Made by a program: the position numbers and the translations under genes. Source: Lacrimispora defluvii (GTDB taxonomy: Bacteria; Bacillota; Clostridia; Lachnospirales; Lachnospiraceae). From it: a stretch of DNA of 64,000 bases. Below are positions 8,186-16,015 of the stretch, one piece after another; position 1 is the first letter of the stretch; each line of letters starts with the position of its first letter. The notes beneath the pieces are model-generated. The model had not been told where the DNA came from. It saw only the letters and a program-made list of their open reading frames with translations, and did not search any database. The DNA lies in assembly GCA_013036995.1 (NCBI GenBank), contig JAAOXG010000059.1:1-64000 (forward strand), in the 5' to 3' direction.

Positions 8186-8374
8186 ACAACATCATATATA
8201 ATGACATTGTATCACACCAAAGCAATACTAGCAATGCGCAATTCAATTAAAAGCGAAATTTACTTATGATAGGTTAATACAAATATATGACAAGCAGATT
8301 GCCGCGTTCGTCACACATAAAACTGGTACAATCAGTAGCAATCAATAAGTTAGGAGTAAATGCTGTATATTAAC

Positions 8375-8403
8375 TTGACTTAATAAACAAATTGTAATAC
8401 AAT
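8375..8403 (+). promoter_or_regulatory. sigma-A promoter for the gene at 8432
   Basis: TTGACT (8375-8380), a 17-base spacer, and TACAAT (8398-8403). The start of transcription would fall near 8410, just before the SD GGGAGGTGG (8418-8426). Confidence 0.75.
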
Positions 8404-8431
8404 ATGTTTACAGAGAAGGGAGGTGGATAAA

Positions 8432-8938
8432 ATGGCAACTACAAAAAGCATAAGACTGAATGCTAGAGCAGAAAAGATGTTCAATGTGATAAAGAGCTGT
8501 TACGAATATTGTGGTGGTATATCTGATACAGAAATACTTCTGAATGGATTAGAAATTTTATTTGAACAGGTAACAGAGGAGTTGAATGACTATTTCAAAA
8601 CAACTATGGAAAGAGGAATAGAAATGGTTGAGGATAATCATTCTGCATTGAGTTTATTCTACTCTATTTGCAACATATTAGAAGTATTGAGTACATCAGA
8701 AGGCGATACACTTCAAGGTCAATTCCATGAATTCTTGTTGGTTAACGAGGGAGAAAGCCAAATATATTCAGTTGATAATGAAAGTAAGGAACGTTATCCC
8801 AGAACACCACAGTATATAAAGGCATGGGAAAAAATTTGTGAGTCGGAAAGAAAAACTTCAGGGATTGATGAAGATAGACTTGGTGAATTATTAGAATTTA
8901 TCGGAGATGTATATAGAGAACATTTTACAGAAAAATAG
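8432..8938 (+). CDS. probable ribbon-helix-helix regulator-like protein, prophage
   Basis: A 168-residue protein. The SD GGGAGGTGG (8418-8426) fits ATG 8432 better than the GTG at 8423. The first 45 residues (TTKSIRLNARAEKMFNVI ... SDTEILLNGLEIL) have the strand-helix-helix layout of ribbon-helix-helix DNA-binding domains: alternating residues in SIRL, then 'SDTE...NGLE' for the second helix. The rest is acidic and helical, with no recognised domain. It has its own strong promoter and faces away from the cargo pair, so it may control that pair or the prophage right end. The fold call is from pattern only. Confidence 0.55.
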   Translation: MATTKSIRLNARAEKMFNVIKSCYEYCGGISDTEILLNGLEILFEQVTEELNDYFKTTMERGIEMVEDNHSALSLFYSICNILEVLSTSEGDTLQGQFHEFLLVNEGESQIYSVDNESKERYPRTPQYIKAWEKICESERKTSGIDEDRLGELLEFIGDVYREHFTEK

Positions 8939-8979
8939 AGCAATCGACATCCTACCAAGACAACCGATTACTCTAACAC

Positions 8980-8992
8980 GAGGAATTTCCTC
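8980..8992. promoter_or_regulatory. palindrome GAGGAATTTCCTC before rha
   Basis: A 6-bp inverted repeat around one base, 70 bases upstream of the Rha-family gene and 40 after the previous stop. It could be an operator or a small hairpin in the intergenic leader. Confidence 0.35.
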
Positions 8993-9059
8993 TGCAAATT
9001 AGTATATCACATGGGGAAACTCCTTTCAACTATATTATTTATGAAAGGAAAACCAAATT

Positions 9060-9839
9060 ATGTATGATTTAACAGTATTCGAACAGAATGGACAGCTTTT
9101 GACGGATAGCAGAGAAGTGGCAGTAGCGGTAGAGTCACGACATGCGGATCTACTAGAAAAAATAAATGGATTTATTTTGCATTTAACCGACGGAGATTTC
9201 CGTTCGTTAGATTACTTCGTACCAAATAGCTACATTGATAGCAAAGGTGAGGAACGGCCTTGTTTCCTTTGCACAAAGAAAGGCTGCGACATGATAGCCA
9301 ACAAACTGCAGGGAAAAAAAGGTGTACAATTTACAGCCCGGTACATAGAAGCCTTTGATAAGATGAAGGAATTCATCGAAAAAGGAGTGCAGTACAGCAA
9401 ACAAGTTTCTTTCAAAGAACAAGTTGAGTGTATCGGTGTAGTGGCTGATATCCTTCGCGTGAATGATGCCAGTAAAATCATGATGATTGGAAAACTTTAC
9501 AATAGCTATGACCTTCCTACGGAATTTCTGCAAAATTACGAGTACAATGGAAGCCGGGAACTGAAATCAGCAACAGATTTACTAAAACGATACGATCTGG
9601 GCATGTCAGCTAAGAATTTAAATATATTGCTTATTGAACATGGATATCTTGAAGAAAGATGCCGTAGATCAACTACGACACCAGGAAAAGAAAAGAAGTA
9701 TAAAGCTCTGACTGAAAAGGGGTTAAAATACGGTGAAAATGCAGTAAGCCCACAAAACCAGAGAGAAGTGCAGCCTATGTATTATGCCGATTCATTCAAA
9801 AAACTGTTTAACATGGTGGTTAGCCAAGAGGTAGCCTAA
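9060..9839 (+). CDS. Rha-family phage regulatory protein
   Basis: A 259-residue DNA-binding-type protein. Residues 1-105 follow the phage Rha layout: TDSREVAVAVESRHADLLEKI (the 'S..vA...g..H..vl..I' motif), then F...Y.D..G..RPCFLCTKKGCDMIANKL and FTARYIEAFDKMK. The second half (RELKSATDLLKRYDLGMSAKNLNILLIEHG ... KALTEKGLKYG) looks like a KilA-C/antirepressor-type winged helix. Rha of phage phi80/P22-type systems interferes with lytic growth in hosts lacking IHF; in clostridial prophages such proteins are presumed regulators. SD AAAGGAAAA is 10 bases before the ATG. Its stop overlaps the next start (TAATG). Confidence 0.85.
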   Translation: MYDLTVFEQNGQLLTDSREVAVAVESRHADLLEKINGFILHLTDGDFRSLDYFVPNSYIDSKGEERPCFLCTKKGCDMIANKLQGKKGVQFTARYIEAFDKMKEFIEKGVQYSKQVSFKEQVECIGVVADILRVNDASKIMMIGKLYNSYDLPTEFLQNYEYNGSRELKSATDLLKRYDLGMSAKNLNILLIEHGYLEERCRRSTTTPGKEKKYKALTEKGLKYGENAVSPQNQREVQPMYYADSFKKLFNMVVSQEVA

Positions 9840-10039
9840 TGGAACAGAAGACTCTCGATGAAGTAATTCATAATATCATTGAACTGCAAAAGAAATGCCA
9901 AGAAATAAGTGAGTCGGATTTTAATAATATCGTTCAAGACATAATTAAAGAAATTTGTTCAGAAGACGATGTAATGAGCAAAAAATTCATAACAGCAATA
10001 TTTGAACTTATTCATGATAATGTTTACATAACATTTTAA
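9839..10039 (+). CDS. small helical prophage protein, unknown
   Basis: A 66-residue acidic protein translationally coupled to the Rha gene (shared TAATG). It is predicted to be almost all helix, with no Cys or membrane segment. I do not recognise a family. The tight coupling suggests a partner or modulator of the Rha protein. A long perfect inverted repeat lies 17 bases past its stop. Confidence 0.5.
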   Translation: MEQKTLDEVIHNIIELQKKCQEISESDFNNIVQDIIKEICSEDDVMSKKFITAIFELIHDNVYITF

Positions 10040-10055
10040 ATACATACCTTTTAGT

Positions 10056-10111
10056 ATAAATAAAGTGGACAATACGCCAATATTTTACAGGCAATAGTCC
10101 ACTTTATTTAT
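10056..10111. terminator. 15-bp perfect inverted repeat, probable bidirectional terminator
   Basis: The arms 10056-10070 and 10097-10111 (ATAAATAAAGTGGAC and its complement) are perfect over 15 bp and enclose a 26-base loop. They lie between convergent genes (stop at 10039 and stop near 10133) and have A/T-rich ends on both strands. A bidirectional terminator is the simplest reading; the large loop is unusual. Confidence 0.6.
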
Positions 10112-10132
10112 AGTTTATTCTCTTATAAGGAT

Positions 10133-10468
10133 TTATTTTTTGCCGACTCCTCTTAGTATAGGAATTAAACTCTTTTTAAATTCTTCAAATTGCGTAATTA
10201 TTGTTTGGAGGTTTTTTTCAAGCTCATTAACTGAAAATTCATTTAAATTACCGTATTTATAAGCAATGAGCCTTTCCGGTATTATATTATAACTCCAAGT
10301 TTCCGAATTATAACGATTTACATGTTTAAGTTCAGCAAAACCAATAGGGAGTTTTCCATTACGCATACCCATGCTAACGGCAGTAGATGCAATTCCTAAA
10401 TAATCTCCTGCAATCTTGCAAGATATTCGTTTCATGTTTCTGATATCATCATCACTATATGTACTCAT
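10133..10468 (-). CDS. small helix-turn-helix-like protein at prophage right end
   Basis: A 111-residue protein with SD AAGGAGGAAA before ATG 10468. The segment ISCKIAGDYLGIASTAVSMGMRNGKLPIGFAELK, then WSYNIIPERLIAYKYG, follows a pattern seen in small mobile-element proteins with an excisionase-like winged helix: 'A..YLG.....V..G...G.LP.G.a' and then 'Y.I.PERL..Y'. The C-terminal 40 residues are a charged helix. Between a prophage and its tRNA attachment site an excisionase or directionality factor would fit, but no integrase is adjacent. Confidence 0.55.
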   Translation of the reverse strand: MSTYSDDDIRNMKRISCKIAGDYLGIASTAVSMGMRNGKLPIGFAELKHVNRYNSETWSYNIIPERLIAYKYGNLNEFSVNELEKNLQTIITQFEEFKKSLIPILRGVGKK

Positions 10469-10573
10469 ACAACATTTCCTCCTTGTTTGACTTTTGTGAT
10501 TTTATTATAACATAAGTTAAAATAAAATACTAATGGAGTAAAATGTTTCAATCACGTATAGATAATGAAAAAC

Positions 10574-10592
10574 GTTAGTCAAATGTTAGTCA
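10574..10592. repeat. tandem GTTAGTCA sites at the prophage-chromosome boundary
   Basis: GTTAGTCA occurs at 10574-10581 and again at 10585-10592, an 11-base period (one helical turn). They lie between the excisionase-like gene and the tRNA. Closely spaced direct repeats in this position are typical of integrase arm-type sites or regulator operators. Function inferred. Confidence 0.4.
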
Positions 10593-10641
10593 TTTGGTAA
10601 AAATTATATTTTATAACAATTAAAAAACCTCTTAGAATAAG

Positions 10642-10667
10642 AAAAAACCCCGTAAACACGAGGTTTT
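10642..10667 (-). terminator. intrinsic terminator of tRNA-Thr
   Basis: Read leftward, AAAACCTCG pairs with CGGGGTTTT (one wobble) around a short loop and is followed by T6. It lies 6 bases beyond the tRNA 3' end. Confidence 0.75.
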
Positions 10668-10672
10668 CCAAC

Positions 10673-10745
10673 AGCTTCCGGGGGGACTCGAACCCCCGAC
10701 CCACGCATTACGAATGCGTTGCGCTACCAACTGCGCTACGGAAGC
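10673..10745 (-). tRNA. tRNA-Thr (anticodon CGT)
   Basis: Read on the minus strand, GCTTCCG (10745-10739) pairs with CGGAAGC (10680-10674). The D arm is GCGC...GCGC. The anticodon stem ACGCA/TGCGT encloses TTCGTAA, giving CGT, which reads ACG (Thr). The T arm GGGGG-TTCGAGT-CCCCC is canonical. CCA is not encoded. The 3' end points at the prophage, so this tRNA is the probable attachment gene. Confidence 0.95.
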
Positions 10746-10780
10746 AATCCGGCTATTCGGCACAGAGCCGAACCTTTGAC

Positions 10781-10809
10781 AGTATAACAAAAACAAGGTG
10801 AAAAATCAA
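10781..10809 (-). promoter_or_regulatory. promoter of tRNA-Thr
   Basis: On the minus strand: TTGATT (10809-10804), 17-base spacer, TATACT (10786-10781). A TTCGGC...GCCGAA hairpin lies in the leader before the tRNA. Confidence 0.7.
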
Positions 10810-10844
10810 CCCCTTTATGAAAAAAATCTTAGATTATGTAATCG

Positions 10845-10873
10845 TTGCCAAACGTTCCATAAAAAGCTATAAT
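10845..10873 (+). promoter_or_regulatory. sigma-A promoter for the GGDEF/EAL gene
   Basis: TTGCCA (10845-10850), 17-base spacer, TATAAT (10868-10873). The SD AAGGAG follows at 10908-10913, 10 bases before the ATG. Confidence 0.8.
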
Positions 10874-10923
10874 TAACATAAAAGAACAAATTGTAAGCTT
10901 TCGTTACAAGGAGTAGGACTGTT

Positions 10924-13089
10924 ATGCATATGAGGGAAAATATCAGAATTAAAAAATTTGATATGGCAATTCCTGTACTCCTATGGCTGTTTCTGATTAT
11001 TTGCTGCATCAGCTTTCTTCTTTATATGGTGCAAAAGAATGATAAAGAAAATAATGATTATTATAATAGCGTATCAAAGCAAAACCAGTTAACAGTCAAA
11101 GGCCGGATAGAAGGGGATATCCACCTGCTTAAAACCATAGCAGCAGGTTTTGGAGGCATGGATTCTGATCATGCCAGAGAGCTGCCGGATATAGTCAGCC
11201 GTATGAATCTTTCCATGGAAGGTATGAGGGTGGAATATTCCAGGCAGCTTGACTGGACAAGATTAGACAGAGAAGATTATTATTTAAACGTATTAGTAAG
11301 GGGCAATGAAAACCAGCCTCTGGGTTACCTTTACGCAGGAAATGTACGCCATGTACTGAACGGGTTGCTGAATACGCAGATTTATGCAAGTTTAGGAATA
11401 TGTGCAGTTTTTGATAACCGGGGAAATTTAATTGCGGCATCAGGTAACAGAAATGATGACCTTGCCAGGAGTGATATAAAAAATAAAATTTACGATATGA
11501 TTTCCAAGGGTCAGCAAACTTCCTCTGAATTAGAAATTGGAGTCAGAGGGCAGGAGCATGCTATATTGATACCCCTTGAAATCAATGACTGGTATCTTTT
11601 AAATACCTTTCCCAGATCCGATCTGGAAATCAGATATATGGAAACGACTGTTGGTATCGGAATTTTGATATTATTATCCTCCGGATTGTTTTTTTTATTT
11701 TATTTCAGACAGTACAGAACAATTGCAGCCAACCATAAAACTCTGGTGAACATTGCCTATACGGATTCACTTACCCGCTGCCATAACTTTTATGCATTTA
11801 AAGAAGAAGCGGAACGGATTCTTAAAAATGCGGACATGAAAAGCTATGCGGTATGGTACTGTGACATTAAAAAATTTAAGTTTATTAATGATGTACTTGG
11901 TTATGAGGAAGGAGACCGGATTCTTATCACCATTGCCAATTTGCTGCAAAAATGTTCGATTCAGAATTTTGTGTTTTGCAGAGTGTCAGCGGACAATTTT
12001 GCAGGACTTTGTCAATATGAATCCCGGACAGAACTGAAGAACTGGTTTCAGAAACTGGTTCAGGCTTTCCGCCAGCAGGAGTTATCCAATAATAAAAGAA
12101 TTGCAACCGAACTATGTATGGGAGTATATTGCCTGGAAGAGGAAGATCGGAATGTTTCCATCGATAATATTGTGAATCGGGCAAACATTGCGCAAAAATA
12201 CATAAAAAGCTTACCGGGAGATCAGTTTGGTTTCTATAATAAGGAAATACGGGACAAGGTTGTGGATGAATCTGAACTGGAATCGGAGATGGAAGGAGCC
12301 ATAGAAAGACAGGAGTTTCGGATTTTTGTCCAGCCTAAGATCTCCATTCAGAATCATAATCGGATTGCGGGAGGAGAAGTTCTGGTTCGATGGGAAAATC
12401 CGCGTAGAGGAACCATACTGCCTGGACAGTTTATTTCTATTATGGAACGGGAAGGAAAGATTATCCTGTTGGACCGCTATATGTTTGAACTTTCTTGTAA
12501 ATGGCTTCATGAATATTTACAGTCTGGAAATCCGCCTATAAACCTTGCTGTAAATGTTTCCAAAATGGGCATACTGAGGGAAGATTTTGTAGATTACTAT
12601 GGCAGTATCAAGGAAAAATATGAGATTCCCGACGGTTTACTGGAACTGGAATTTACTGAGACAGTTATGCTCTCGGATGATACAGTATTTAACGGTCTGG
12701 TGGCAAAACTCCATGAAAAAGGATTTATCTGTTCCCTTGACGATTTTGGAGCAGGTTACTCTTCTTTAAATCTCTTGAAGAATCTTTCCATAGATATTGT
12801 TAAGCTGGATATTATGTTTTTTAGAAAAAGTAATGATATCAGGAGAGAGCGCATTGTCATTTCCAACATCATTAATATGGCAAAGGAACTTCATATTAAA
12901 ACCATTGCAGAAGGTGTGGAGTTTACGGAAACGGTTGAATTTTTAAAATCAGCTGGATGCGATATTATCCAGGGATACGTATTTGCCAGACCGATGCCCT
13001 TAGAAGATTTTGAAAGGCTTCTTGGTGAAACGATATCTCTGTCTCCTGCAGATGAAAATAAGGCGGTGAATATATGCACAGAGAAATAA
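10924..13089 (+). CDS. membrane-bound c-di-GMP phosphodiesterase with degenerate GGDEF and intact EAL
   Basis: A 721-residue protein. TM helices at about 13-35 and 243-262 enclose a dCache-like extracellular sensor. The GGDEF domain (about 278-435) has DSLT and a CDIKKFKFIND motif but its signature is SADNF (355-359), so cyclase activity is unlikely. The EAL domain (about 452-700) keeps the catalytic set: E485 (EVL), N544, E576/E579 (EFTE), D606-D607 (DDFGAGYSS), K627, E663 (EGVE) and Q683. I infer that it degrades c-di-GMP in response to an outside signal, with the dead GGDEF as a possible GTP sensor. The acylphosphatase start overlaps its end. Confidence 0.9.
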   Translation: MHMRENIRIKKFDMAIPVLLWLFLIICCISFLLYMVQKNDKENNDYYNSVSKQNQLTVKGRIEGDIHLLKTIAAGFGGMDSDHARELPDIVSRMNLSMEGMRVEYSRQLDWTRLDREDYYLNVLVRGNENQPLGYLYAGNVRHVLNGLLNTQIYASLGICAVFDNRGNLIAASGNRNDDLARSDIKNKIYDMISKGQQTSSELEIGVRGQEHAILIPLEINDWYLLNTFPRSDLEIRYMETTVGIGILILLSSGLFFLFYFRQYRTIAANHKTLVNIAYTDSLTRCHNFYAFKEEAERILKNADMKSYAVWYCDIKKFKFINDVLGYEEGDRILITIANLLQKCSIQNFVFCRVSADNFAGLCQYESRTELKNWFQKLVQAFRQQELSNNKRIATELCMGVYCLEEEDRNVSIDNIVNRANIAQKYIKSLPGDQFGFYNKEIRDKVVDESELESEMEGAIERQEFRIFVQPKISIQNHNRIAGGEVLVRWENPRRGTILPGQFISIMEREGKIILLDRYMFELSCKWLHEYLQSGNPPINLAVNVSKMGILREDFVDYYGSIKEKYEIPDGLLELEFTETVMLSDDTVFNGLVAKLHEKGFICSLDDFGAGYSSLNLLKNLSIDIVKLDIMFFRKSNDIRRERIVISNIINMAKELHIKTIAEGVEFTETVEFLKSAGCDIIQGYVFARPMPLEDFERLLGETISLSPADENKAVNICTEK

Positions 13090-13349
13090 TAAGAGAACAC
13101 ATCTATGTCGATGGAAGAGTCCAGGGTGTGGGCTTCCGTTTTCGAACCATGCAATTTGCCATTCAGTTAAAACTGACGGGGTGGGTGAGAAATCTTGATG
13201 ACGGCCGTGTTGAGATGGAAGTACAGGGGGAACGGGAGAAAATTGATCATTTATTTGAGATATTGAAAGGGGAACGTTTTATAGAAATTCATCAGTGCGA
13301 GGCGGATTTAATACCTGTAAAGCATGAGTCTGGGTTCCAGGTCAGATGA
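13074..13349 (+). CDS. acyP: acylphosphatase
   Basis: A 91-residue cytoplasmic enzyme that hydrolyses acyl phosphates such as carbamoyl- or 1,3-bisphosphoglycerate. It shows the full signature: GRVQGVGFRF, in which the Arg binds the phosphoryl group, and GWVRNLDDGRVE, in which the Asn orients the water. Length is normal. It begins inside the end of the EAL gene (16-base overlap), so the two are co-translated. A strong terminator follows. The link to c-di-GMP turnover is unexplained and may be just operon convenience. Confidence 0.95.
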   Translation: MHREIIREHIYVDGRVQGVGFRFRTMQFAIQLKLTGWVRNLDDGRVEMEVQGEREKIDHLFEILKGERFIEIHQCEADLIPVKHESGFQVR

Positions 13350-13365
13350 AATAGAAAATTCTAAC

Positions 13366-13408
13366 AATCCCGGTATTTACAAGGAAACTTGTATTTACTG
13401 GGATTTTT
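13366..13408 (+). terminator. intrinsic terminator after acyP
   Basis: AATCCC...CAAG pairs with CTTG...GGGATT around GAAA, then T5. It isolates the upstream operon from the sugar transport locus. Confidence 0.8.
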
Positions 13409-13479
13409 GTGTTACTGGAATGTGCACAGACTATGAACTGCAACATCGGATTTTGAACATGGGATAGACGGATATTGCA

Positions 13480-13508
13480 TTTACGGTCATTCATTTATCC
13501 CGTATAAT
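13480..13508 (+). promoter_or_regulatory. promoter of the sugar ABC transporter operon
   Basis: TTTACG (13480-13485), 17 bases, TATAAT (13503-13508). The -35 is weak, as expected for a promoter that needs an activator such as the YesN-type regulator encoded downstream. No clear cre box was seen. Confidence 0.65.
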
Positions 13509-13542
13509 GAACCCATAAATAAGAAATGGGAGGAAACATCTT

Positions 13543-14991
13543 ATGAGGTTAAAAAGAATTGGAGCAATTACACTTGCGGCACTCATGACAGCGGGTACGC
13601 TGGCAGGTTGTTCAGGCAAAACAGCAACGACTGAAACAACAAATGCCCAGACCACAGCAGCAGCGGAAACAACAGCGGCATCATCTGACACAAAGGCGGC
13701 AGGCGGAGAGAAAACTGTGATTAACATCTGGTCCAAGGATCGCCATGACGCATCCTATGTACAGGAAAAGGTTGATCAGTATAACAAAACCAATACAGAT
13801 AATATTCAGGTAAATTATCAGCTCTATACGGACAACTACGTTCAGGCCATTGATATGGCAGTACAAAGCGGTGAGCTGCCTGATATCATGGTTCAGCAGG
13901 ATCAGATGTTTGATAAATACGTGAATGAAGGCCAGTGGGCAAATCTCTATGATTTTATGGATGATGATATGAAGACATATTTCAAGGACGTCATCTTCCC
14001 TGGATATAATGAACTGGATGAAAAGCTTTACTTTATTCCCACCACTGGAACGACCTGCCGCCTCTTCTATAATAAAGAAATCTTCGCACGTGTAGGGATT
14101 GCAGAGCCTCCAAAAACGTTAGAGGAAATGGTGGCAGATTCCAAACTCATCACTTCCAAGCTGTCTGGTGAGGGAATTTATGGATTTGCTGAAAATATGA
14201 AGAGTGCAAGCTCTGGCTTACAGAGGTCCTTATTGATCGGACTTCAACGTGAAACAGGACTTGTAAATGGATACGATTTTACAAAGGGAGAATATGATTT
14301 TACACCATGGGCAGAATCTCTCAAATTATGGAAAGAACTGCTTTCTGAGGACAGCGCATTCCCAGGATGCGAGTCCCTTGATATTGACCCGTTAAGGACC
14401 CAGTTTGCAGCAGGAAAAATTGGTATGTATATGTCTTACAGCCATGCGGAGCCAGGAGTATACCAGAATCAGTTCCCAATGGATTCTGATAAATGGGATT
14501 GTGTTCCCATTCCAACCGTTGGAGGAAAAGCAAATGGAAAACAGCTTTTCACCGGAACCGGCGGATATGTTATTAATGCAAAGAGCCCTAATTTAGAGAA
14601 GGCATTTAAAGTATACAAAGATATATTCACCAATGAAGATTATCTGGTTGGCTACTATGAAGGCGGTTATGGTGTGAGCATTCTGCCAAGTGTTATTGCA
14701 AAAGCAAAACCAAGTATTGATTTCCAGAATAAAAAATGGCTGCTGATATCCGATATAGATGCACTTCTTCCGAAGCCACCTCACTCAGCATTTGCTTCCG
14801 GTATGGTAGTGGAAGGTGAGGATATGTTTAAGACCTGCGAATCAATTTACTACGGAAATGCAGATGTAGATGCTGCGTTAAAGGATTTAACTGATCGTTA
14901 TAACAAGGCATATCAGGATGCGATTAAAAATAACACAGGCTATGAAATAAAGATTCCTGGTTACGATCCGCAGAACCCAAAATTGCAGTAA
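13543..14991 (+). CDS. extracellular sugar-binding lipoprotein of an ABC transporter (family 1)
   Basis: A 482-residue solute-binding protein. A lipoprotein signal (MRLKRIGAITLAALM...) ends in LAGC with Cys23 as the lipid anchor, followed by a Thr/Ala-rich linker to about residue 60. The mature part starts INIWSKDRHD and has the family-1 features: DIMVQQ, WANLYDF, and a GTGGYVINAKSP segment near 345. It delivers an oligosaccharide to the two permeases encoded next. SD GGGAGGA precedes ATG 13543. An attenuating terminator after it would leave the binding protein in excess over the membrane parts. Confidence 0.9.
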   Translation: MRLKRIGAITLAALMTAGTLAGCSGKTATTETTNAQTTAAAETTAASSDTKAAGGEKTVINIWSKDRHDASYVQEKVDQYNKTNTDNIQVNYQLYTDNYVQAIDMAVQSGELPDIMVQQDQMFDKYVNEGQWANLYDFMDDDMKTYFKDVIFPGYNELDEKLYFIPTTGTTCRLFYNKEIFARVGIAEPPKTLEEMVADSKLITSKLSGEGIYGFAENMKSASSGLQRSLLIGLQRETGLVNGYDFTKGEYDFTPWAESLKLWKELLSEDSAFPGCESLDIDPLRTQFAAGKIGMYMSYSHAEPGVYQNQFPMDSDKWDCVPIPTVGGKANGKQLFTGTGGYVINAKSPNLEKAFKVYKDIFTNEDYLVGYYEGGYGVSILPSVIAKAKPSIDFQNKKWLLISDIDALLPKPPHSAFASGMVVEGEDMFKTCESIYYGNADVDAALKDLTDRYNKAYQDAIKNNTGYEIKIPGYDPQNPKLQ

Positions 14992-15007
14992 ATAAGTAAG
15001 TAATGGA

Positions 15008-15047
15008 AAAGAGGGGCCACTTCAAAAAAAAGAGGCAGCCCCTCTTT
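15008..15047 (+). terminator. terminator/attenuator between binding protein and permeases
   Basis: Perfect 10-bp stem AAAGAGGGGC (15008-15017) with GCCCCTCTTT (15038-15047), followed by TTTCGTT. It is placed to lower permease expression relative to the binding protein. Confidence 0.75.
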
Positions 15048-15068
15048 CGTTAAGAAAGGAGTACACAG

Positions 15069-16004
15069 ATGAAAGAAACGATAAGCAGGAATCTCAGAAT
15101 AAAGAAGACTTTAAAACACAACCTGCAGACATATTCTTTTTTGCTGCCAAATCTGATTCTTTTTACAGCCTGTTCTCTGTATCCGGTTGTATGGACGTTA
15201 AAGTATGTATTCTATCAATATGGCGGCTATGGAACCGGGAAGCCGATATTTGTAGGTATTGCTAATTTAGCAAGAGTATTTCGGGATAAAGTGTACTGGG
15301 AAAGTGTACTTCATACGTTTACTTACGGATTTGGAAAAGTTCTTATTATTATCCCTCTGGCCTTTTTCCTTGCATTTCTTTTAAATCAGCAGAAACGCGG
15401 AAATGGAGTCACCCAGAGCATTATGTTTCTGCCCACAATTATGAGCTCTGCCGTCATGGGTCTTGTATTTTACTTATTGTTTAATGCTTATAACGGTGAA
15501 GTTAATAAATATCTTTTGGAATCGGGAATCATCAGCCGTCCTATTAACTGGCTTGGTAAAGATCACGCCATGAAGACACTCATTCTGACTGCCGTCTGGG
15601 GCGGCGTCGGAAACTATATGGTTTATTTTATAGCAGGAATCCAGCAGGTTTCGGAGGATGCCATTGAAAGCGCCAGAATTGATGGAGCGGGCAAACTTCA
15701 GACGATCTGGTATATCATTGTTCCAATGCTGGGACCAATTCTAAAGATCATTATGATGCTTGCAATTACATCTGCCTTCAATGATATAACCAATGTTATG
15801 GTACTTACCGAGGGCGGTCCCAATAATGCGACCATGGTCATGTCTCTTTACGGATACCGGTATTTCTTTCCAATTTCAGCTGCGGAAGCAACGGTCCCCC
15901 AGTATGGGTACGGCGCGGCAGTCAGTGTAGTTTCTGCTGCTATTGCAGGTGTGGTTACGGTGATTTACTTAAAAGTTTCTAAGAAACTGGATGATATTTA
16001 TTAA
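15069..16004 (+). CDS. sugar ABC transporter permease (MalF/UgpA/LplB type)
   Basis: A 311-residue inner-membrane protein with about six TM helices. It has the binding-protein-dependent permease signature (EAA loop): EDAIESARIDGAGKLQTIWYIIVPML near residues 195-220, which contacts the ATPase. The N-terminal hydrophilic tail (about 28 residues) and a first TM with LLPNLILFTACSLYPVVWTL are typical of CUT1 permeases. It pairs with the next gene, 11 bases downstream. No ATPase is encoded here. Confidence 0.9.
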   Translation: MKETISRNLRIKKTLKHNLQTYSFLLPNLILFTACSLYPVVWTLKYVFYQYGGYGTGKPIFVGIANLARVFRDKVYWESVLHTFTYGFGKVLIIIPLAFFLAFLLNQQKRGNGVTQSIMFLPTIMSSAVMGLVFYLLFNAYNGEVNKYLLESGIISRPINWLGKDHAMKTLILTAVWGGVGNYMVYFIAGIQQVSEDAIESARIDGAGKLQTIWYIIVPMLGPILKIIMMLAITSAFNDITNVMVLTEGGPNNATMVMSLYGYRYFFPISAAEATVPQYGYGAAVSVVSAAIAGVVTVIYLKVSKKLDDIY

Positions 16005-16015
16005 GGAGGCAGATT

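Noticed and set aside
8157-8600. CRISPR-like or tandem repeat array in the prophage right end
   Set aside because: Only short CATATG-type repeats without regular spacers; no array structure anywhere in the window.
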